64,000 nucleotides of DNA, from the NCBI GenBank assembly GCA_963691815.1, contig OY829648.1, forward strand, positions 9,681,889 to 9,745,888. The letters run 5' to 3'. This DNA comes from Echiichthys vipera. Taxonomy: Eukaryota; Chordata; Actinopteri; Perciformes; Trachinidae. This document shows positions 42,111 to 55,848 of this stretch, one piece after another. Both the position numbers and the translations under genes were made by a program. The stretch's first letter is position 1. Each line of letters begins with the position of its first letter. Under the pieces are notes generated by a model that worked only from the letters and a program-made list of their open reading frames with translations, had not been told where the DNA came from and made no database searches.

Positions 42111-42881
42111 TGTATAAGGTACTTATCCATAGTCAGTGTGTTACCTACAGTTGTTGGTGGCCAGCGCGTCCCCAGTTTGGAGAAGCAAGCAGGATTACCG
42201 ACACAGAAGCTAAGCCATGCACTGTTGTGGACGGGGGCAGCAGCAAAATGTATTTTAGCCACCTACAAAACAATATTAGTTTAAGTGTAGGCTATATTCA
42301 TGTTTTCACCGCTTTACCTTGCCATCAGAGAGCCCTGTTTAAGTTTTTGTGGTGGGAACTGAAGCCGCTCAGTTCTCTTGTCAAAGCCACCAAAGCATAT
42401 TGACAGAAACAGTACTTTTACCCCACAAACACAGGAGATGCTGGCCTACCACTTCCTCGATCAGTTAGTTTTTTGGGGGTTATTGAGTGACTTTGGTTAA
42501 AGGGTATGTAATTTTCAAAACTAACCGATTGAGCCAGCGGTAGACCAACAACTCCCCTGTTCTGCGAGGTAAAGTTACTGTTTTTGTCAATGGAGTCTGG
42601 TGGCTTTGACAAATCCAATAAAACAATACGTGAACTTAAAGATCACAATACGTGAACTTAGATATATTCTAAACATAGCCTACATTTAAAAAAATATATA
42701 TATATTTTCTAAGGCGGGACTTTCTTACGTGGCAAAAATACATTTATCTGCTGCCCCGGTGCAGAGCAGTACATCCGTTAGCTTCTGTGTCCGTACTCCT
42801 GCCTGCTACCCCAAACTGGGGTCATGCCGACCACCTTCTATTGTAGGGTAACACACTAACTATGGATAAGTACCTCATACA
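42111..42881. mobile_element. Long palindromic (foldback) teleost element, about 770 bp
   Basis: The two halves are imperfect reverse complements centred near 42496. ggtacttatcc (42118-42128) mirrors ggataagtacc (42864-42874). gacacagaagctaa in the left arm mirrors ttagcttctgtgtc in the right. The text around tgtcaaagccacca (left) mirrors tggtggctttgaca (right) close to the centre. The right end continues into ctaaactatcccttt, a terminus I recognise from a widespread perciform repeat; the equivalent left terminus is missing. The 99-codon frame on the plus strand at 42104-42403 lies inside it and is not a gene. Confidence 0.88.
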
Positions 42882-43562
42882 ACCTTCAAAAAATCTAAAC
42901 TATCCCTTTGAGGCTTCAGTGCGAATTATGTCACTGGCCTCTGTTGCAGCTGCGTTGGTTCAAATGAGAGATTTATGAAGATACATGATGGAATCAGGAT
43001 GGGAGTCATTAACAACGGTGATGATAAAAGGTTAGAGAGAAAGTAGACAGGAATGGTGAGAATTGAAACTTTGAAGCTTGTGGGTTCAGGGCTGTAACTG
43101 TCTGAGTTAAATTTATTATTTCCCCCATCTACTTTATGCATACTTAACTTATGCACATCATGCCTCAGTCTGACAACTGATTTGACAGAAGAACCAAGCA
43201 CATAACATCGGTGACCTGTAGGCTCGCCAAAAATAATAAATATTTATTGAGAAGCCAGGAGGCCAAGGAGAGTCACTCTAACCTTGTGGAGACCCCAAGC
43301 AGAGCATCCTGGAGTAAAAGCTTATTCTTGGATACAAGTTACCTCTGCATGTGTCATGTTGTAAGGTATAAATCGTAAGAAGAACAATAAAAGATGAATT
43401 CAAATCTTGTCAAGAGTGTGATGACTACAGCTGAGGCTTGGGATACTTTTGAAGGGGGGTGAAGCCACAATGGAAAGACTGAGTTTGGGGTGTGTGAGAT
43501 GAAACGGTTGGGGTGAGGGAGGGTGAGTGTGGATGATAATGAAGTACGAGTATGGAGCTGGT

Positions 43563-43564
<2 letters not shown>

Positions 43565-43633
<69 letters not shown>
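43565..43633. repeat. (GA)34 microsatellite
   Basis: Uninterrupted GA over 69 bp, a homopurine tract able to form triplex DNA. Confidence 0.97.
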
Positions 43634-43635
<2 letters not shown>

Positions 43636-43761
43636 GGATGCAGAAAGCAGCTTACTCACACTTGTGGTGAATCATTGCACCCTGCCTGATAAGCTCTGAC
43701 TCACTGAGAGGAGGGGAGAACAGAGGAGGAAAAAGCAGAGAGTGTAGGTGGAAACCGAGCA

Positions 43762-43927
<166 letters not shown>

Positions 43928-44102
43928 TGCAATGGTGACAGTGAAGGTCAGTTGCGTGGGTGTGTCTCAGGCCTCCCAGCTGTGGCCCGGGGCTAAGGAG
44001 CCATCACTGTCACATCTCTGTCGCGCTGCTGTGTGCTTGCTGGCCCTGCAGCACAGCAGCGCACAGCACTGACTCACACATAGCCCTGTGGCTCTGAGCA
44101 AA

Positions 44103-44124
44103 ACACACACAAACACACACACAC
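44103..44124. repeat. Short (CA)n tract
   Basis: CA units with one AAAC interruption. Confidence 0.88.
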
Positions 44125-46794
44125 AGAGACACAACACATAAACTAACCTCAGGATACATAAGCACATGGAGACTCACTCATAAATACACAGTTAGATGTC
44201 ATATGAGAACATTTTGTGCATGTTCCATCCGTAGGAGCTTCAGTTTAGCTACACACACACATACATCTAAACATTTCCTTTACATTCCTGCCATGGAGAG
44301 CATAAAGCATGCCCCCTCTCTAATATGCGAACTTGATGACCTTGTCCACACTCATTCAATCACTAGTGGAGAGAGCACAATTAATCCAGCAGCCTGCTCC
44401 GAAGTCTCTGCTGTATTGTCTCAGCTCACTGCTGTATTCAGCAAATATGTACAAAGAATCTTGTCTGGAAGTTTTGTGCTTCTACAAGCACAAAGTCAAA
44501 CAGAGTGAAGGTTTAGAGGTGAATGTGACCTGTTACGACATGATGCCTCAATCTTCAGCTCTGTCTCTACACTGGTATCTCTGTGGGTCTTTTCATTTCT
44601 TTCTAGGAAGTCTAACACTCCAAGATCGCACTGAATCTGAATTTTAGGTTTCTCTACTGGCATGTAGGTTAAAAAAATTGAGGAACCTTGAATGTACCAC
44701 CATAAACATTGACTTATATTATACTGGTACAACAGTGAAAGTGAAAGGTACCCATCCAATTAAGGTGACTGCCTCTTTCAGAGAAATACAGCATGGGGTT
44801 GGGCCTCATCCAACCCCTTCAAAAAAGATATATATGTGACCTCTAGTCATATAGTAGACCTTAAATAGCCTGATTCTATAGCATGCACCTCAGTGTCCCT
44901 CTATCCCACCCACCCTCACACTGGCCTCTTTATGGCCCAATGCATGGCACATAAAAAGGAGAGCACATTGCGCAATTACTGCCTAATTAACTGGCCGATA
45001 TTTTATGTGGTCAGTGAGGCCACAGACAGACTACAGATCATTTGCCAGGATTTCAGAGGATGTGTGTCTTACTGGACCACTCTCAGGCTGATTTACTGAC
45101 CTCCACGGCTAATTTGTGTGCGTCTGTGTGTGTTTGTCTACATGTGAGCTTTCTTAAATAAAAGAGGGCACATACTGTATGTCTTTGGAAAGAGTAGGCC
45201 ATTTGTCTGAGTCATGGTTTATACTCTGCACCACTCCCCGTCCTCCTCCCCTTTCCTCCTTCCATCCCCACCTCTCTCAGCCCTTAACAGCAGCAGGTTT
45301 GCATTGGGATTTGAGGTGTAATTAAATTCAATAAATAGGCGAAGGTGAAGAAATAAATCAAGCGGAAACTGATAAACAACAGGAGATTAAATGCCACTGA
45401 GCCGTGCAAACAAATATTTCAATAGAATTTTCCACAAAGGGCACTCAGGACCCCCTGCAGACCTCAAAAACTTTTAAAACTAAAAGTCAGCTCACCAGTG
45501 CTGCCACTGCTGTAATTACGTGTTATACCATTGTCCTCATAATATGGCATACAATAAATAACCATCTGAAGGACATACATTGTAGGAGATGACAGGCAAT
45601 GTTCCCTTCCCTCCGTCCCTCATACACCTCATCATCCTCCTGCATCATCGCTTATTCAGAGGCCAGCCAACTCTTTATTAATGACTACTGAAGTAGCAAT
45701 TAATGCTGCATAATACATGAACTACAGCTGTGCAGATCTGAATAAAGTCTGATTAGGTGCTAAAGAGGATAGGGTAAATACTGCTGGTGCATTTTAATGC
45801 TACCATTTTATGGGCGGGGGGTGGGGGGGGGGGTGGAAGGGGGCTGGCCCCTGTGCCGGACTGGTCAGATGAAGCCAACAAATCAGTTACCCAGCCAGTG
45901 CTTAGAATCAGTCACCTTGCTAGTCAGTAACACAGACCAAAGCAACTCAAAGGGAGGCCATAGTACACATGCTCCTGTTCAATTTTAAACAGTCTGAGTC
46001 ATAGTGCCCTGGTTCACACACTGATTTGCTTGCTCTACTCCATACTGCACCATACTGCCCTCCTGGGCATAACAGTCCTAAGTGCTTAAAGTCCCCAGAA
46101 TGGAAATGAGGTCTTTTTTATTTTACAGGCGTCGTTCAAGGCCACACCTGGTGCAATGAAAGCACCGGGGTCCACTGCTCTATGAATCACTGGGATCTTA
46201 CAAGGATCCTAGCAACACGGAGGTCAATCTTTCGACTCGAGAAACCCCTCTGAAACTTAAACTGACTACCATGTGTTTGTATTGTTTGCCTGCTCACTCT
46301 CCCTCCATCATCTTGATTGAGACATGCTGTCCAACCCTGGATTAAAATGACAAGGACAAAAATGCTTCCACTCCGGCCTTTTGAAATGATCAAACGTGTC
46401 CATTCTGCTCTCCAATCCACTCCCTCCCTCTTTGCTTCTGCTCTTTCGCCACTCAATAAATCTTTAATTCCTAAAAATACAGTCTAGTCTTCCCGCAATC
46501 TCTCTCTCTCTCAGTTTCTCAGGCTCCCTCTCCCACTCTTTCCTTCTCCTTTCTCCTCCACTCTTTTCCTCTTTTGAACAGCTGCTCTGCCTTTATTATG
46601 TTGCACGCTCTCTCTCTCTCTCTCTCCCTGTCTGGCCTTTCACTCTAATCCTCCAATTGCCTTTCACATGCACAATATCCCGAGCCCCCCATTCCTCTGA
46701 CAGGCTTTCACATATTAGATTAGGCTTAGCTTTGTTTATTTATTTAATTATGTAGTCAAGACTATTGTCTCTGAAACTTTTGCCAATTCGAATA
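44125..46794. other. Intronic sequence without a gene
   Basis: No repeat terminus or exon is recognised. There are G-rich (45810-45840) and pyrimidine-rich (46490-46640) patches. Confidence 0.5.
46611..46626. repeat. Short (CT)n tract
   Basis: Eight CT units within a pyrimidine-rich stretch (46490-46640). Confidence 0.8.
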
Positions 46795-46820
46795 CCCCCC
46801 CCCCCCCCCCCCCCCCCCCC
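46795..46820. repeat. Poly-C run, 26 bases
   Basis: Longest C homopolymer in the window, followed by gcccc and an eight-A run. The minus-strand transcript would carry 26 G in a row. Confidence 0.92.
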
Positions 46821-49800
46821 GCCCCAAAAAAAAGGCGCTGACTGTATTTTACAGCTTGTTTCTCTTTTCCGGCAGCAACATTCTGTTACATATCAATTTG
46901 GCTCTCATGTGCTCTACTGCAATCATTCTTTGGTGCTAGCTTTTGGCAGTGAACATAGCGCAACTAACAGAGTTTTTTAGAACAGGCTGTCTAATGGAAG
47001 CTTGCAGCATTTCGTGGTTTGTAATCATTCGGTGGTAAAAAGAAATACACGGTAGCAAATGGGTTGAGCAGTCACCCATTAAGCTGGCCACCAGCACCTC
47101 AGTCTAATTGTGCTAATGAAGTCCAGGCTGACCCAATAATGCAAGGTCCATGCATGCTGCCATCCTGACGCTTTTATAGACCTGACCTGAGTTATGACCC
47201 TCTCTCTGATAGGCTAGTGGTGAGAAAGATGGAGAGAGGTGTGTAAGGGGAACAAGAGAAAATAAAACAGCATGGAAGAGCAATAGTCTGCTAAAAAGTC
47301 CAACAATGACAGGCGGACAGAGGAAGGGGTTTCCAGTAAATCATTATAATGAAATGACTCATTTACCTAAAGCACAGTGTAGCTCCAAGGGGCTGTTATT
47401 GAAGAGCTCTATCCTGGCCTAGCCTTCCCTTCAGCCTTTTCCCCTTTGGCCCATAAGCCCTAGGGCTGGCCTTCCATCTATGTCCATATCTCTCTTACCT
47501 CTGTAGTGAGCAGGCCCAATCAGGAATCAATAGCCATGTCACAGGGAACCCACGCTGCTTTGACACCAGTGGATACGACAAAAAAGTCTATTACACAGCA
47601 GTTATCTCCATTACTGCTGAGCAACTTGGTCTGAAAAAGGCACCGAATGGAGGGCGGCAGGCTGAGGAAATCAGTGAGGGAGGTAGTGGTGACAGGTTGG
47701 GAAGCTCTAATTCAGAGCAACATGTCTGATTAACCTGCATCCCTCCTTTGGGAACTGGTCTGTGTGCCTGGCAGAAGACAGGAGACACAAAACTGGCAGA
47801 CGGACGTGTTTTATGTTCACTAGCTCCACACACATTCGACCAACACCTACATACAGCGTGACACTATTCTCGCCATGAATATACTGTCTTTAACCTTGAC
47901 CTTATAAAGTGGGAAGGACCTGCTGGGTCCGTAAGTATTTTGCCCTACACTGTGAATCCACAATTTTCTTTCACAATGACATCCTCAATTTAAAATGGAA
48001 AAGCCCCGGAAACAAACACTCACACTCATAACTCTGATGCAATCTTTTTATGATAATTTCTATGGATCATTTTCGGATTTTAACGCAAATCTTGCCTACA
48101 CGTACGAAAAAAGCCAGTAATTCTCTGACTGGGGTTAGTGACAGGTGACGGGGTATATAAATGTTGCTTTGTACAACCATCCATCCATCCCACCCTCCTC
48201 CCTGAGATTTTTAATGGTGATACTGTATAACAACGTCACACTACTCTCACTTTTGTTACTGAACATAAATGCATGTGGCAAAAAAAAACAACTGTTATTT
48301 TTCTGGTCATTTTTCTAGCGGGTGTCTCTATGACCATGAAGAGTTTGTCAGGCTTTGTCAGAAGAACATAAGCGTGGGCAGTTTTAAGCAGAGCCAATGT
48401 TGATGTTTTTCTGATGAGGACAGTTCCAATCTACGGAGTGCATTAATGCAGAGGGAGACCTATAACCATAAAGTAAAGTGACACTGTTCATTGGGTCTCA
48501 CCTTGGCCCAGTAACCTTGATCAGTCAGGGCATCAGTCAATGTTTAATTGCTGAAATGTTATGTGTGGGATGTGGGTGGGGTGGGGTGGTCTATTCCCAG
48601 AGGTGGAGACTATGTCCTCAATGGGTTTCCTCTGTGCTGCACTCTGCTCCCCTCCTGCCTCTGGCTTGCTTTATGACACTCATTTGCCTGATTAGCTAAA
48701 CAAATGGTGACTGCTCCCTCACTCACCTCTACATAACACACACGCAGACCTTCACTCTCCGTTCACTGCCTGTGTGTCTGATATGTGCATGCAGATTACA
48801 CACACGTGCATTCGCATTCATATTTCCACACGCAGCGAAGAAGAATGAACAACGCGTGTGTTGAAAATTATCAGCCGTAAAAGTGCTCATAAATTATCAC
48901 AGGGTCTGAATCAGCAAACAGTAGCATAAATCAGTGGCTTTAGTACAGATACTGTACAATTAATGCAATCTATTTATCTTCATTAAATATGTGTGGGATG
49001 AGCACACTGTACAAGCTCTACGCTTTATAATGTATGATAGGTTCAGAACAAAATAAAAAACATTAAAGGTATGCAAATGAGCATTTCCATCCTCCCACCA
49101 TCAACGAATCAGGACATAACGTTTGTCTTAGTAAAATACAGCCTTTGATGCACAGAGCTTTTGTGGTAATGAAAGCAATAGGTCTCTGTGAGTGGAGATT
49201 ACTTTTCCAGAGCTTCATTTTACAGCCTGGTGTTGAATACACTCCTCTGGCAACTCCTCTTGAATGTTTCATCACAGACCAGATCCCAGGGGTTGGTACA
49301 ACCCCCTCATCACACATACACACTCACTATGAGGAGCCTTCACATCATGCATGTGCAGGATATGAGAGTCAACTGGATGCCATTTCATCTGCTAGGGGAG
49401 CAATTGGATTGCATATTCAATGTGGGAGGATACAAACATGATAGAATGTCAAACTGGGCAGCTATAGTAGCTACGGTCACCCCGGTGTGTCTGAATAGCT
49501 TTTGGAGGTGTCAAGTTATTCCTTCTTATCAACAGCATGGCTTAAAATACACAGCTCATGCGGCCACACGCTCATGGTCACATTTGTGAAAACATGCTAT
49601 CATAACATTGTAACAGCAATTTCTGTGCTGTCTCAAAGGCGTGGGGTTCACTACCTTGATTTTTCTATTTGACATCGGATTAAGTGGCACGATTTCTGAC
49701 AAGTAGGAGACCACAGAAGGTGAAACATAATAAAGTAAGTCTCTTTTCTTGCCAAATAATCAGTCATGAAATCTAAATATAATTATGCCATCCATAAATA

Positions 49801-51349
49801 CTAGCCACTGCCAAGAAGATGCAAGATGGCTTATTGAGCGGTTGTGATTGACGCATCTCAGTACAAAAACAGAGCGATTTTCTTCGACTCAGTAGTTCAA
49901 CAGACCTATACAGTACATCTGTCTCCCAGAACAGACAGACAAGACACGAATGAAACACAGCCAGTGGAGCCTGGTCTTTGAAGACTGTGTCTAGATTGAA
50001 ACCACCTATCTGGGGAAAGCCTGTATGTGTGTGTTTCTGCCTTGCACGTGTGTGCATCCACATACATGGGAGAGTGCGAATTAGCGTCTGTGTACAAGCA
50101 GTATTTGTGCTTGCTTTGCATGACTTCCTGTGCATGTGTGTGTGGTTGAGGAATTTACGTTAGCAATCTACAGGCACGTGTATACTGCTGCCTCTGAACT
50201 AGTCTTCAAAGGCAAGCCTGGCAGCTGCTATCATTGTGCTGCACACTAGGCCATGACTGTAAGCCAGAGGAGAGTGAACAGCAGTCCTTTACCAATAACA
50301 CACACAGAGATATATAAAGTACGCAAATAAAGATGAGAACATGTGAAGAAATAAATTATTCACATGCATGGTACCAAGACATCTATACATACATTTCCTT
50401 TATGATTAAAATAATACCGCCTTGAAACAGGTGCTCTGGAATATGTTTATTAGTTTGTTAGACATGAAAGTGTGCAACAATATTCTTTTGATCGTGTTAA
50501 GAAGGTCTACAATTGCATGTTTTCACACTGTTCCACGTTTAGCAGATGTACTTTTCTCCCCCAAAAAAAGGAACGAAGTCAAAAGTCAGATGTTAGTGGG
50601 GCACGTACGCATGATGGATTAAAATATCTGCTACACAGAATCCGGTGTGGACACCGCTGTCAGGGCTAGAATTGAACCCATTGCTCACAGGCCAAAGGCT
50701 GCGATTCACAACACAAACTCTGGTCTGCACTGAAATCCCATCCGCAAACACATAAACAGTCACAAAAATAAAATAACTAAATCTGTATGTTCCCCCCTTT
50801 GCTCATATGTCTGGTAGGGTGAAATAAATAACAATACACTTGAGTAAGGCAGTATTTTGTTTTGTGATACTGTATCAATTCTCCAAAAAAGTGTATAGAT
50901 CTTTAATTAATCCTCTGAGACCCGCAGACAATAGACATTGCTGACTCTAAGAGTCTGTAGTGGGCTCTGTATCACAGCTAGCTTGAAGGTAGATAAACTA
51001 AGGCATCAGCTTGTCGGAAACGGGGCTCAATAAAGCTCCAAAGTTAGGCTTCATTTTATCTTCCGTCATTTGACTCTTCTACTCGAATGCACCAACCAAC
51101 ACATATGATGGTGCGTTCTTTAACTATTACAGTTTTCCTAAAATGACCACAATATTTAACAATAAATTGAATTGTAACCCCTGTATCATGATTCGTATTG
51201 CCAGATACTTGCCAACACACAGCTGTGGCAACAGCATATATGTTGGTGTCATATTAGTCTCTACAGCACTGCCAGCACTGAAGAAACATATGGCTGCTCA
51301 AGTGAATTCTATATAGGGATAGGGGAATAAACATTATGGCTTGTTTGTA
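46821..51349. other. Intronic sequence without a gene
   Basis: Mostly unique-looking. Two overlapping plus-strand frames at 49145-49589 (98 and 133 codons) are unrecognised. 50640-50690 has a weak tRNA B-box-like motif on the minus strand, without a SINE body. Confidence 0.45.
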
Positions 51350-51530
51350 ATTTTTTAAACCAATCACAGTCGTTTTGGGTGGTGCTAAGCTCCGGATGTA
51401 GTGAAGATGCCCTTGCAAAATAAATAAACAGCGGAGATAGCGGAAGGAGAATGCCAGCTGAACTAGGCGGAAAAAGGCAGGCTTTATCCCTGCAGTCTAC
51501 ATCCGGTGAGTCAGAGCCATGTTAAACAAA
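51350..51530. mobile_element. Old teleost interspersed repeat fragment
   Basis: ccaatcacagtcgttttggg, ggtgctaagctccgga and ctacatccggtgagtcag are landmarks of a perciform repeat I recognise. ccggatgtag (51392-51401) and its exact complement (51497-51506) form an inverted pair. Confidence 0.6.
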
Positions 51531-51811
51531 AGAATAAAGACATAAAGGAATAAAAGGAAGGGTCTGATGCTTTTAACATAAGCACACAATAAGGGTCGAA
51601 GCATTCAGCTTTTAATTAACATTAGCCATATCAGCATGGAGTAATTTAAAATTGTCTTTAGGACTTAAGAGAAGGAAAGAATAAGAGACAGAGACTTTAA
51701 ACCATTAAGCTCAGCTGATAAACCAGTCATACCGGTGGAGTCACTATCTCTTGCTATAATTTGATCTCTTTCACTTTGTATTTTGCTTCTCTTTTAGAAA
51801 CACATGGTGCT

Positions 51812-51832
51812 TTCCTTCCTTCCTTCCTTCCT
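51812..51832. repeat. (CCTT)n tetranucleotide repeat
   Basis: Five cctt units in a long pyrimidine tract that continues to about 51970, including a 12-base poly-C run at 51906-51917. Confidence 0.88.
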
Positions 51833-53660
51833 CCCCCTTATCCTTTTGATCCAGCCCCCTTTTCTTTCCACATTCCTTCAAGCTTCATCTTTTTTTCCTC
51901 CATATCCCCCCCCCCCCATTCTTTATTTCTTCTTGCTCTCAGCTTTTCTCTTGCTTTTATCTCCACTTCATACAGAATAACTGTGTGGCTTCGTGAGTAT
52001 AATGAGGCTGTTCCTCTACAACTTCAAACCTTCCCTTCGCCCGTTTGCCAGCGTTCTAAAACAAACCCGTGACAAATATTTTGACATTCAGACACGAGGG
52101 AGGACGTGTGCAACAATTCCAAGCATTCCCACACATCTTCTACAAAAACAGAAAAGTAATAGGGAGAAAAACTCTTTAAAATACTGCTGAGTAAATTAGA
52201 AAGAGCCCAATCAAATGCTGATGCGTTTTCTTTTGTTCTCCGTTTTAACTGTAGTGATCTCTTTGATCGTGATATTAGCTGTCCACTGTGGAGTTATTGA
52301 GCATTATTCTTGAACGTATTTAGAGTGAGAGTAATTAAAGCCAAGAACAGGCTCTATATGTTATGTTGTAAACGATTTAGCAGGCCAGCGGTGTACCACA
52401 TTGTCATGGATCACAGTAAATTGGTCTGGGCAGCTTGTTGTGCGGATACACAGTCACTGTAGCACGTTTATAACAGTAATTGCTACGAATACGAAACACC
52501 CATGGTACTGCATAGCACGCCACTCCACAATAAACTTGATTATTATGGTAATTATATAAGTATAAAACACTTTAGCATGAGAGCCTTAGATTTATCATCA
52601 CAATTGCTGTAAGTGCATTTACAGGGCTGGGAATTGGGACTCTGGCTATTCAAAGGCCAAACCATTGAGTTGATGGGAGTTTAGCAAAATTAGAAATCCA
52701 TCTGGAGAAAAGGCAACGTTCTTTCCGTTGTGATCATAATCATTTTTCTTGTTCTGCTATTGATTTAGCTAAGAATGCTCTGGTCGCTTTTTTGCTCCTC
52801 AGGACAGTGAGGGAAGGGAATGGATAAGGCAGGATGAAAAGATAGAGGGATAGTGGGATAAGAGGGCGGAGGAGGAGGGTCGGTGATGAGTCTTGAGCCG
52901 CCCTGAGCAGTAATGAGGAAGCAGTAAAAATGAGATGGCATTGTGTTGTACTTTAAGGTAGTTCATCTTTAAAATGAATAGTCCCTGAAGGGCCAGGTGG
53001 TTAATGCCATTTATTAATAGACAGACAGGGCCTGCAGTTTGGGCTGTGGCCCTCTGAGAGCCCTTAGTTAGGATGGAGAGAGAGTGTGAGTGACTAAGAG
53101 ATAAAAAAGAAAGAGTTTTGAGGGGGGGCTGCAACTGAGCAAATGAACTACATAATGGTACAGGCAGATCAAGCTGAGCCTACCTATTGATTGCAGGGAT
53201 GAGCTATAAGGGGTGTTAGGCTGTTCCCGACTGTCAATAAAGAAATTTGATTAAAAAGTGATGACATTTAAGGTGGGATCAACTCTCTAATGCCAGCTAA
53301 CATCCAGAGAGACACTTCATCTCTGTCCTTTAGGCCAAGGTCAATGGGTCAGAGGTCAGGGCTTATTGGGAAACTTTCATGACTTGATCATTAAATGGAG
53401 AATCGAATAGCAATGGATGATATACTGATGCGATATAAAAAATGTATATAAGTTGTCTGTGCATATATAAGAGACCATCTGCCCATCAACCCCTGAGCAA
53501 GACGCATAGAGCGGTGTGTGTCTGGTCCTGAGCCTGCAGTGACCTGGCCTACTAATGAACCAAAAGGCATTACCTCCCTGTTAGCCTGCTCAGCGCCCCA
53601 CCATTTGTCATAAACTGGGGGGAGCTGTCACAGGCGGGCTGAGGAGACGCACCACACAAC

Positions 53661-53678
53661 GGCAGCAGCAGCAGCAGT
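53661..53678. repeat. (CAG)n trinucleotide repeat
   Basis: Five to six CAG units, not in any supported reading frame. Confidence 0.85.
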
Positions 53679-54469
53679 ACAGCTGCCTGAGCCTAGCATT
53701 GAGCTGTTTTCATTGGGAGCCAGAGCATCTTAAGCTGCCTCCCAGGACACCACACAGCGACAGCTCTTGCCAAATAGCTTTCATTACTTGGGAAGTATCA
53801 GTCTTGATAAAAGATCCAAACAAAGGACAAGAGGTGGATTTACTGTGCTGCTCCACCTGGGCTCTGATAATATTGTTGGTGTTGGGGAGAGTAAAATATC
53901 GCAGCTGCCATTTGCACACATCTAAATCTCTGATGGAGATGGTGTCAGTGTGTCGCTAGCTACAGGCCATATTACTATTGATTGGTGGAATGATAGAACA
54001 ATTTCTTACCTGATGTTGGAGATGCACCAGAGGCGATGGCATGGGGGAGAGAAAGTGAGAGAATTGGATTAGTGGTGGCCTTGTACGGTATACAGTTCAT
54101 GCTCAATAGGGAAGTAGAAAACAAGGAAGCATACACTCCATTATTACACTATAGAAATAAAAATCTGCAAACTCCACCCTGAGAATTAGTTCAGCATTTT
54201 TACAGCATTAAGATATAAAAAAAAATCTGCATGCAATCTGACACATTAATATGAAAGTTCCTAAAGACTAATTTACCGTGTCATGCTTCAAGTGAAGAAC
54301 AACAAAACAAGTCAAAAACCCATTTTGGAGTCTAAGTATTGTGCACAACTACTTGGTTATTTACATATTTATATGTGTCTCATAATAGTGTTGCAGACAC
54401 TATTTGTTCCTGTTTGTAACTGGTACGGACGTTATCTACACTTCACCCTCTTCTCTCTACACCGCTCCA

Positions 54470-54472
<3 letters not shown>

Positions 54473-54538
<66 letters not shown>
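54473..54538. repeat. (GT)n microsatellite
   Basis: GT over 66 bp with one TT interruption. Confidence 0.96.
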
Positions 54539-55824
54539 AGAGGCTACGACGAACACGTATGCAGACCATTTGGCTGCTGCAACACTGGTTACACCAGGCA
54601 TGAGAGCAGTGTTACAGTAATGCGTATGCACCACGGAGTTCACCTCTACAAACAATCTTCTTTTTTTTTATTTTTTACAGTGAAACAACAGAGTGGAGGA
54701 CATTAATGATTATGTGAATTTCAGCAACAGTGCTCATGATTCTGCTCATGATCCTGCTCTTACATAAACATTGCAAAAAGTCGTGGCAGCTATGTGAGAG
54801 AGTTGATAAACGAGGTAAAAGAAAAAGGGATTGATGTGATGGAGGGTGAAGGACAAGCAAGTATATAACAACTGATAATGTACATATTTGCCTATGGCCA
54901 CAGTGTTTCAGTGGTCTTCGCTTTCACTGCGGACAAAAACCTAATTAATCAGCTTCATCTTGTATTGACATGAGAAGTGACTGTATGGTCAGTGTCTCTT
55001 TCATCTTTTCTCTCCATGCCCTTATAAATGCATAATCTATATGCTTGTTCTGTATTCTGTCTAAAATATTAAAGAAAAGAAGAAATTGAATGACTGAAAA
55101 TGAAATATGTCTCATTAATCTAACTTAAAATGACAGGTAATCATATATCACAACCCAACAAGTAGGTCTAACTCAAACACTGGTTGCAACTATGACTTTG
55201 TGACTGAATAATAACAAAAAAAATAATGTGCTCGATAGCTAATATTGTGATGCCATATGTACTCATTCTGCTTCCTTCACTACATTATAAATCATATTAA
55301 AAAGAAAGGTAAACTGCCCAATCCATTTCACAGAAAATGTATTGTATATTCATGTTCTAGTCCCAGTGATAAAGAAAGGCATTTTAAGCCATAAAGCAGG
55401 CTGAATAGGAATCCTCATCCCCCCTAAGCCACACTCCAATGCCCCTTACACCCCCCTGACACTCACCAAGGCTCTGAGTCAAAGTCTTGTTCTCATATCC
55501 ACAGGAGCCTCCCACCACAAATGTGCTTTAAACACATAAATATTCATTGGCATTGCACATAAACCCTACCCATACGCCAGCAGAAGCAGCCATCTGCATT
55601 AACAGAACTCAAGCTGTGAGCTAGGCTCCATCCACCAACCTTCTTCATATACATCAGTGGGAGCGGCAGCAAAGCCAAATCCTAGCACCCAATTCCACAG
55701 CAACCTACACTTGGCAGGTGCAATGGTGAAAAGTGTAGCTCGACTGTTGATGGTACGGTAACCCTTTGCCATATACAGTATATCTGTTTTCCCATGATCT
55801 TAGTGTGGAGTGTGTGGGCGAGTG

Positions 55825-55848
55825 TTATTTATTTATTTATTTATTTAT
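55825..55848. repeat. (ATTT)6 tetranucleotide repeat
   Basis: Uninterrupted tatt units. Confidence 0.9.

Larger units (their letters stand above)
51531..54472. other. Intronic sequence without a gene
   Basis: Pyrimidine-rich at 51800-51970; otherwise nothing is recognised. Confidence 0.5.

Noticed and set aside
49145..49589. Two overlapping plus-strand frames of 98 and 133 codons
   Set aside because: Different frames over the same DNA, no domain, no splice-site support.
50600..50720. Possible tRNA-derived SINE: minus-strand gggttcaattctag looks like a B box
   Set aside because: No matching A box at the right distance, no tail repeat and no recognised SINE body.
54721..54770. Minus-strand CATGAGCAGAA resembling the HEQK codons of the preceding CELF exon
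   Set aside because: The flanking codons do not give ALHEQKTLPG and no splice sites fit; it is a short tandem of tctgctcatgatcc.
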